Source: a virus. Taken from it: 28,765 nucleotides of DNA. The stretch lies in the IMG/VR virus record IMGVR_UViG_3300032322_002238, positions 1-28,765 of that record; one strand, 5' to 3'. The notes beneath the pieces were generated by a model. It was not told where the DNA came from. It worked only from the letters and a program-made list of their open reading frames with translations, and searched no databases. Position numbers and translations under genes: made by a program. The stretch's first letter is position 1. Each line of letters starts with the position of its first letter. Positions 24,156 to 28,765 of the stretch are shown piece by piece.

Positions 24156-24848
24156 CTACCATTTCAATTCTTTAAGTAACGATTTTACTTCACCCACATT
24201 GTCTTGTTCTTTACTAAACTTTATTGCCCATTGCACGGGATTAATGTAATCATATATAAACTTAATCAAATCTTCTTGTATGTCATCTAAAAATTTAGTT
24301 CCACTTTCTGAATGATACAATAGCCACGGACTGATTCTTCCTGTAACTACTAAATGGCAAATTTTATTTCTGCTACCATAACGCAAGTAATCCTTGCTTT
24401 GTATTTTTTCTTCTTCTGCATATTCAATGCAACTTTCTACACTACGATGAACCGCATCTAGTGGATCTTCGCACTTTAAATAATCAATTAAGTAGACGTT
24501 GTAATTTAGGTCACTATTCCAGTTATCTATTTTTACATTTTCTTTCAGATAGTATTCTACTAGTCTAGGAACGTTTAACGCATTAATGTCAACGCAGTAA
24601 TTACCAAACTTGACAAAAGCAGTATAATACGCAGATTTAATAAATTCTTCGTATGTTTTTTCCTTCTTTGCAGCACTGTGTTTTTTATAGAACTGCACAA
24701 AGCTTTGAAAGCCTATTTGATTTCCTCGGCGATCACGTTCTAGCCAACGATGTTTGTATTCGCAGATATGCTTAAGCATCGTGCTTTCTCTAATAAAAGT
24801 ACGATTGCAAAATTCACATCCAAAACTAGTATCCGAGGTCTTTTTCAT
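24156..24848 (-). CDS. C2H2 zinc-finger protein of unknown function
   Basis: A 230-residue protein with a classical C2H2 finger at the N-terminus: Cys11-x2-Cys14-x12-His27-x5-His33, with the usual hydrophobic Phe18 and Leu25 (CEFCNRTFIRESTMLKH). The rest is helical and charged with no motif I can name; an IQSKDYLRYGSRNKICH segment and ISPWLLYHSESG look conserved. DNA or RNA binding, perhaps in replication or middle-gene control, is inferred from the finger only. I use the ATG at 24848 rather than a TTG six bases upstream. It overlaps the gp62-like gene by 23 bases. Confidence 0.72.
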   Translation of the reverse strand: MKKTSDTSFGCEFCNRTFIRESTMLKHICEYKHRWLERDRRGNQIGFQSFVQFYKKHSAAKKEKTYEEFIKSAYYTAFVKFGNYCVDINALNVPRLVEYYLKENVKIDNWNSDLNYNVYLIDYLKCEDPLDAVHRSVESCIEYAEEEKIQSKDYLRYGSRNKICHLVVTGRISPWLLYHSESGTKFLDDIQEDLIKFIYDYINPVQWAIKFSKEQDNVGEVKSLLKELKW

Positions 24849-25413
24849 ACTCAATTATTTGCTCATCCGAAACAACTTCGTTTAGTACCTCTATATCAGA
24901 AACTTTTAAATCAGGAAAAAGCTGTGCTAGTTTAAATTTTCTTTTTTGAATTCTTGTAAATTCTTCACTTATTTCAACCAATAAGTTTTTGTCAGCACTT
25001 GCATATACTTTAGAAAAGTAATCCTGAACTTCTTTCTGTTTTGCTTCTTCCAGCAAAAGTGTATAGTTACGCTTGATATGCGGAATCCATTTATGATATT
25101 GTTTTCCCATACCAGGACTTACTGCACATAACATTAACCATTGCAATTTATTGTGTTTAATAATGTTTTCGTGAAACATATGCTTGTTCGCTGCAAGGTC
25201 AGTATTTTGCAAATAATATCGCTGCAAGTCTGGGATTCCAGTAACTGCACTGAGCCAATGTAACAGCATAAAAGAACTAAACCCTTTTTGTTGTTCTACA
25301 GTAAGTCTATCAAAAAACTCATAATCCTTTTTATCTAATGCTGCTAATGCATCAAACAGTGGGAAGTCTATATCTGTAAATTTTTCGTCAGCAGATAATT
25401 TTTGCTTACCCAT
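24826..25413 (-). CDS. 62: Possible clamp-loader small subunit, T4 gp62-like
   Basis: A 195-residue helical protein, close to T4 gp62 (187 aa). The segment LQWLMLCAVSPGMGKQYHKWIP parallels the T4 gp62 stretch with LMAAVPRGKRYGKWAK (pattern LM.AV..G..Y.KW), followed by a long helix in both. gp62 joins gp44 to load the gp45 sliding clamp on DNA. gp44 and gp45 are not in the window, so context cannot confirm it. The start overlaps the previous stop by one base (TAATG). The call rests on one motif and on length and is tentative. Confidence 0.5.
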   Translation of the reverse strand: MGKQKLSADEKFTDIDFPLFDALAALDKKDYEFFDRLTVEQQKGFSSFMLLHWLSAVTGIPDLQRYYLQNTDLAANKHMFHENIIKHNKLQWLMLCAVSPGMGKQYHKWIPHIKRNYTLLLEEAKQKEVQDYFSKVYASADKNLLVEISEEFTRIQKRKFKLAQLFPDLKVSDIEVLNEVVSDEQIIEYEKDLGY

Positions 25414-25913
25414 TAGAAAGCCTGTCTATAATCAACTATTTCACAATTTCTACTAACTTCTTTTACAAAATAAACGCATCTAGGCTTTTCAGTATCTTCA
25501 ATAGGCACACACAAAAATTGACCATTCTTTAATCTAGGTGCATACCAAACTACATCGTGATATATGTCCATTACTTCTATATCACAAAATGTTGGTTTAA
25601 AACTACTTAACGGATTGAATTCAAATGCTTTGAAGCCCCTATCATTAATACTTGTTAGTGGTAACGTTTCTAGATCACCTAGTTCTGGTTCACCTATAAG
25701 TATTTGCCATTCAACAGGCATCTTGATTATTTTATCCTCAATACGCAACACCAATGCAGGACTATTAAAACTTTCTAAAAATATTAAGGGTATGTAATGA
25801 TAATCTACATTTGCAGGATTGCTATTGTCTAAGATAGCGAAACGTAGGTCATCTATTTCTTCTGGTAATGTTTCTAAGTTATATACTATGTTGTCTAAGG
25901 TTAATATTTTCAT
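25413..25913 (-). CDS. Unknown 166-aa protein
   Basis: No family recognised. Acidic, beta-rich protein (MKILTLDNIVYNLETLPEEI) with a conserved-looking centre, WQILIGEPELGDLETLPL followed by NDRGFKAFEFNPL. It has its own strong sigma70-like promoter (TTGAAA, 17-base spacer, TATAAT) in the end of the uvsW gene, and the predicted transcription start falls on the ATG. There is no Shine-Dalgarno sequence. It is coupled by TAATG to the gp62-like gene, so a replication-related role is possible. Confidence 0.65.
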   Translation of the reverse strand: MKILTLDNIVYNLETLPEEIDDLRFAILDNSNPANVDYHYIPLIFLESFNSPALVLRIEDKIIKMPVEWQILIGEPELGDLETLPLTSINDRGFKAFEFNPLSSFKPTFCDIEVMDIYHDVVWYAPRLKNGQFLCVPIEDTEKPRCVYFVKEVSRNCEIVDYRQAF

Positions 25914-25919
25914 GTTGTT

Positions 25920-25948
25920 ATTATATCATTTATAATCTAACTTTTCAA
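25920..25948 (-). promoter_or_regulatory. Sigma70-type promoter for the 25913 operon
   Basis: On the minus strand: -35 TTGAAA (25948-25943), a 17-base spacer, and -10 TATAAT (25925-25920), a near-perfect host sigma70 promoter. Six bases separate the -10 from the ATG at 25913, so +1 is predicted at the A of the start codon. It would drive the 166-aa, gp62-like and zinc-finger genes early. Confidence 0.65.
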
Positions 25949-27383
25949 TACTAAATGGATAGTTAGCTTCTCTATAAAACTCTTTGCGTTTGGTTAAATG
26001 TCGTTTGGCAAACTTACATGAACTTGTTATGTCCCATATTTGGACAAAATCTTTGTCCTCAGCCTTACGAATACCTCGTCCGATACTTTGAATGACCCTA
26101 ACAAAACTCTTGCCCGGTTCTACTAGAACCAAATTAAAGATACGTGGAATGTTAATACCCACAGCAGCAACACCATAAGTAGCAATAGCCACTTTGTCAT
26201 CACTAGTCGCAAAGTCATCATATTCTTCTTTACGTTCTGTGAGTTTAGTATCACCGCTGACAAATACAGCATCAGACAATCTGTCTAACAATTCTTTACC
26301 TGCGTTAACTCTATCAACTAAAATAAGAGTATTACCAGTTTGTTTAATGTTTAGTGCTAGTTCAGCAATTGTGTCTAATCGTGTTTTATCTTCAAGCAAA
26401 TGTTTTAATTCACTTTGATAGTTTGTAAACTCTACATGATCCTGTAATTGCACAATATTCACATGGCAATTTGCTAGTACACCACGATCTTGTAATTCAC
26501 TTGCTGCAAGTTTATTGATTACAGGACCTATGCTAACAAACAATGATTGACTTGCAAACAACTCTTTAGGTATAGTTCCTGTCAGTCCCCAACGAATGGG
26601 AACATTTGCAAATATACCAGTAAGCATAGTTTTAAGTACATCTGCCTTTGCTTGGTGTACCTCATCAATCATTACGCATATTAAATCCTGCATGAATGAT
26701 TCAATCTTTTCCTGAGAGGTTAATTCTTCTCTAGTTTTTATAAGATGATTCAAACTTTGCCACGTACAGATAGTGTGTGTCTTGCCTAGTTCTTTTCTGT
26801 CACCAAAGTATACACCTACGTCAAGACCAAGGTTGATGTAGTCTGCTTCAGTTTGTACTACAAGTGACTTGTTAGGTACAATAACAATACTGCGCCCATA
26901 CTGTTCTATGCTTTTGCTGAGTGCGGCAGTCATCAATGTTTTACCTGCGCCAGTCGCTACCTCTTGTATGCTTTGTGGGTTCTCTAAAAAGCCATTAATG
27001 ATTTCAATCTGATAGTCACGCAATAGAATAGGTTGTCCTGCCATTGGATGACCTTTTGGCCATACCTTGTCAGAAAATGTATCCTCGGACACTTGAGTAA
27101 AATCAAAACTATGGACTGTTTCACGCAAGTCATCCAATTCAATATCATACCCTGCACTGTCAACTACGGGAATAATTTTGTCTAACAGATTGATATATGA
27201 ACTACCACCTAAACTAAAGTAACTTACTTTACCATTCCATCTACCAAGTCTAACAGAAGGAAGGTACCTTGCACCCGGTACCTCGTATTCAAACATCTTC
27301 ATTAATTTTTTACGTTCGGTTAACTCAAGACCTTCTATCTTACAGTTTACCTCATCTTTTATAATTATTTTACATGGTTTCAT
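25926..27383 (-). CDS. uvsW: UvsW-type SF2 DNA helicase
   Basis: A 485-residue superfamily-2 helicase like T4 UvsW, which unwinds R-loops and branched DNA and drives recombination-dependent replication and fork regression. An N-terminal substrate-binding domain covers about residues 1-115. The helicase core has an LRDYQ motif (121-125), Walker A ATGAGKT (143-149), a DEVH box (240-243), motif III LTGTIP (267-272), the second RecA domain with LVEPGKS, and motif VI QSIGRGIR (432-439). It overlaps the upstream 345-aa gene by 4 bases (ATGA), with GAG about 7 bases before the ATG. Its 3' end holds the promoter for the next operon. Confidence 0.93.
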   Translation of the reverse strand: MKPCKIIIKDEVNCKIEGLELTERKKLMKMFEYEVPGARYLPSVRLGRWNGKVSYFSLGGSSYINLLDKIIPVVDSAGYDIELDDLRETVHSFDFTQVSEDTFSDKVWPKGHPMAGQPILLRDYQIEIINGFLENPQSIQEVATGAGKTLMTAALSKSIEQYGRSIVIVPNKSLVVQTEADYINLGLDVGVYFGDRKELGKTHTICTWQSLNHLIKTREELTSQEKIESFMQDLICVMIDEVHQAKADVLKTMLTGIFANVPIRWGLTGTIPKELFASQSLFVSIGPVINKLAASELQDRGVLANCHVNIVQLQDHVEFTNYQSELKHLLEDKTRLDTIAELALNIKQTGNTLILVDRVNAGKELLDRLSDAVFVSGDTKLTERKEEYDDFATSDDKVAIATYGVAAVGINIPRIFNLVLVEPGKSFVRVIQSIGRGIRKAEDKDFVQIWDITSSCKFAKRHLTKRKEFYREANYPFSIEKLDYK

Positions 27384-28417
27384 TTAATCTCAATTGGGTT
27401 AGAATTTACTAAATTAATTACCTTTGATGCGTATGGACTTCCGGATCCTGCGAAACTATATGATGACATAGACTTCAACAAAACTGGCATATCATATTTT
27501 TTACTGCTCCATGTTATCTTGCGCACATTAGATGTTTCTACTGGGAAGTCAACATATTGTGCTAATATTTTAGCAAAGTCATGTATATCTTCTTTGGTAT
27601 ACATCATTGATGCATGTAATGCATAGTCACACTTTATTTTTTCAAGTTTTTCTGCTAGTCCTTCTACGTCAGACACTTCATGTGTAACTTGTCTGGTGAC
27701 TGCAAAATATAGATCCTCAACAGAATATTCTGATAATAATTGTTTTTGTAGTTTATGACTAACCTTTATTCCATAGGAACAAAGAGTTGCTAGTGTATTT
27801 AAACTTGTGTTTAGTTCAATGCCTGTTATTGCCTTATCTAAAGATTCATTTAGATTAGCAATATACAATCTACCGTTACACTTAACTAATGTAGGATCCC
27901 AACATTGATTTTCATCATACATTGAAATTTCATTAATGATATTTTGTATTGTATCACAAAATTTTATTTCATTGTAATGTTTCATAACACAGTTAATTAT
28001 AATTCTTAACTTATACAAACCATATTCTGTGTTATATAATTTTTTTTCTCTATCCCAAACCATTACAGAATGATCCCTAAACTCCTGTACAAAAGCTTGC
28101 TTGAAGGGACATTTCAAAATTAATTCATTGTTTTCAATACTTATTTGTGCATGAGTAAATTCAGGGCTGCTTTGTATAACTGGTAGTGTCCAGGGTATCT
28201 CAGATAATTGTTCTGCATCAAATTGTAGTGTAGATAATTGCTTCTTGTATTTTTTAACTACTTTAGTAAATAGTTTAGCCTGATTACTGGTGATTGCTTT
28301 TCTAGGCAACACGTTTATCAAGTGCAGATTATAAAAAAACTTTTGGTCATAACGTGATAGACTTACATGATTCAACATTAAGTCCAAAACTTCTTCAGCA
28401 TTTAGTATCCTGTTCAT
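27380..28417 (-). CDS. Unknown 345-aa protein coupled to uvsW, possible HARP-like segment
   Basis: No family identified. Mixed alpha/beta protein, MNRILNAEEVLDLML at the start. Residues about 90-145 (strand NELILKCPF, then a VQEFRD helix, then VMVWDREKKLYNTE and a LRIIINCVMKHY helix) resemble the layout of the HARP domain of SMARCAL1-type fork-remodelling helicases (strand, helix, RWD..KKW, helix). This is a weak resemblance by eye. The coupled overlap with uvsW suggests a partner in fork or branch processing. A sigma70-like promoter with its -10 element 6 bases before the ATG and no Shine-Dalgarno suggests a leaderless mRNA. Confidence 0.65.
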   Translation of the reverse strand: MNRILNAEEVLDLMLNHVSLSRYDQKFFYNLHLINVLPRKAITSNQAKLFTKVVKKYKKQLSTLQFDAEQLSEIPWTLPVIQSSPEFTHAQISIENNELILKCPFKQAFVQEFRDHSVMVWDREKKLYNTEYGLYKLRIIINCVMKHYNEIKFCDTIQNIINEISMYDENQCWDPTLVKCNGRLYIANLNESLDKAITGIELNTSLNTLATLCSYGIKVSHKLQKQLLSEYSVEDLYFAVTRQVTHEVSDVEGLAEKLEKIKCDYALHASMMYTKEDIHDFAKILAQYVDFPVETSNVRKITWSSKKYDMPVLLKSMSSYSFAGSGSPYASKVINLVNSNPIEIK

Positions 28418-28423
28418 AGTAAT

Positions 28424-28452
28424 AGTATAACTTAGTTAGAAACTTTATACAA
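28424..28452 (-). promoter_or_regulatory. Sigma70-like promoter for the 28417-uvsW operon
   Basis: On the minus strand: -35 TTGTAT (28452-28447), a 17-base spacer, -10 TATACT (28429-28424), then 6 bases to the ATG. The -10 is good (5 of 6) and the -35 weak (3 of 6). It sits directly after the UUCG hairpin of the preceding gene. Confidence 0.45.
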
Positions 28453-28459
28453 CACAAAT

Positions 28460-28488
28460 GGCTAATGGGAGCCGAAGCCCCCATTGCC
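28460..28488 (-). terminator. C(UUCG)G hairpin, terminator or mRNA-stabilising
   Basis: The minus-strand RNA folds as GGC-AAUGGGGGC-UUCG-GCUCCCAUU-A-GCC: nine pairs (one G-U) capped by a very stable C(UUCG)G tetraloop, then three more pairs after a bulged A. It follows the stop of the ATPase-like gene by 12 bases. No clean U-run follows (AUUUGUGUU), so it may be a weak terminator or a 3'-end-protecting hairpin, as T4 intercistronic UUCG hairpins are thought to be. Confidence 0.7.
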
Positions 28489-28500
28489 TAGTTGTGAATC

Positions 28501-28765
28501 TTAACCGCGTTTCATGCAAGTAGTGCTTGCTAGCATCTTCCAGTTCGGGCTAATCTTGACCAGATCAGCAATCTTCAGACACATACGCAAACTCAATTCA
28601 TGCAATTTGTTTTTGTTTTCTTGCATGAATTCAAAGATTTGTTCTGCAACACCATCTTCAAAATTGTAGTCGCGGAACAGACCACCATCGCTATCGCGGT
28701 GTACTTGCTTGATACGCAACATCTTGTCACGCTCTGTGTCAATCGTCAGGTCAAGAAAGTGACAA
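28501..28765 (-). CDS. C-terminal end of a possible AAA+ ATPase (partial)
   Basis: The frame is open to the window edge, so this is the last 87 residues of a longer gene rather than a 73-aa gene starting at the internal ATG (28722). The visible part reads LDLTIDTERDKMLRIKQV, then EQIFEFMQENKNKLHELSLR, then MCLKIADLVKISPNWKMLA. A strand followed by a helical lid with a LSLR segment before a KIADL helix resembles the lid and sensor-2 region of AAA+ ATPases, where an Arg contacts ATP; no Walker motif is visible because that part is off the window. The fold call is tentative. Confidence 0.6.
   Translation of the reverse strand, partial: CHFLDLTIDTERDKMLRIKQVHRDSDGGLFRDYNFEDGVAEQIFEFMQENKNKLHELSLRMCLKIADLVKISPNWKMLASTTCMKRG

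Noticed and set aside
28501-28722. Stand-alone 73-aa gene starting at 28722
   Set aside because: The same frame stays open upstream to the window edge with plausible coding sequence, so it is the end of a longer gene.
1-28765. tRNA genes, CRISPR arrays, insertion sequences, attachment sites
   Set aside because: The gaps are short and were read through; none contains cloverleaf-like sequence, spaced palindromic repeats, transposase frames or terminal inverted repeats. The repeats in the giant gene are coding, not CRISPR.

Overview
The window looks like a piece of a T4-like tailed phage (myovirus), AT-rich and very densely coded, probably from an aquatic metagenome. The grounds are a T4-type helicase and primase pair (gp41-like and gp61-like), a UvsW-type helicase, a DexA-like DEDDh exonuclease, a possible gp62-type clamp-loader subunit, and several octamers matching the T4-family late promoter (N)ATAAATA in front of structural-looking genes. 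All genes but one lie on the minus strand. The host cannot be read from the sequence, and no tRNA, insertion sequence, CRISPR array or integrase was seen.

Layout in the direction of minus-strand transcription (right to left). 28765-28501: C-terminal end of a possible AAA+ ATPase, followed by a C(UUCG)G hairpin. 28417-24156: a replication and repair operon with an unknown 345-aa protein, UvsW, an unknown 166-aa protein, a gp62-like protein and a C2H2 zinc-finger protein. 24155-22243: small unknown proteins, including two tiny tandem paralogues, then a DEDDh exonuclease overlapping a 190-aa protein that reads as a condensed C-family (DnaE/PolC) DNA polymerase core. 21839-22258: the only plus-strand gene. 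21780-21034: a virion-like protein. 20985-18606: primase and helicase. 18580-14013: probable head or core proteins and small unknowns, with a complete IscA-type iron-sulfur carrier and a RecB-like PD-(D/E)XK nuclease. 13954-494: a 4486-residue repetitive fibre or adhesin gene filling 47% of the window. 384-1: the start of another virion-like gene.

How the genes fit together: the right half is replication and recombination machinery with sigma70-like promoters, and the left half is mostly late virion genes with (N)ATAAATA promoters. The most unusual elements are the miniature DnaE-like protein beside a proofreading-type exonuclease, the giant fibre with four A-B-B super-repeats, the phage IscA, and three promoters whose predicted start points fall on the ATG (possible leaderless mRNAs). 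No intergenic stretch exceeds about 110 bases.
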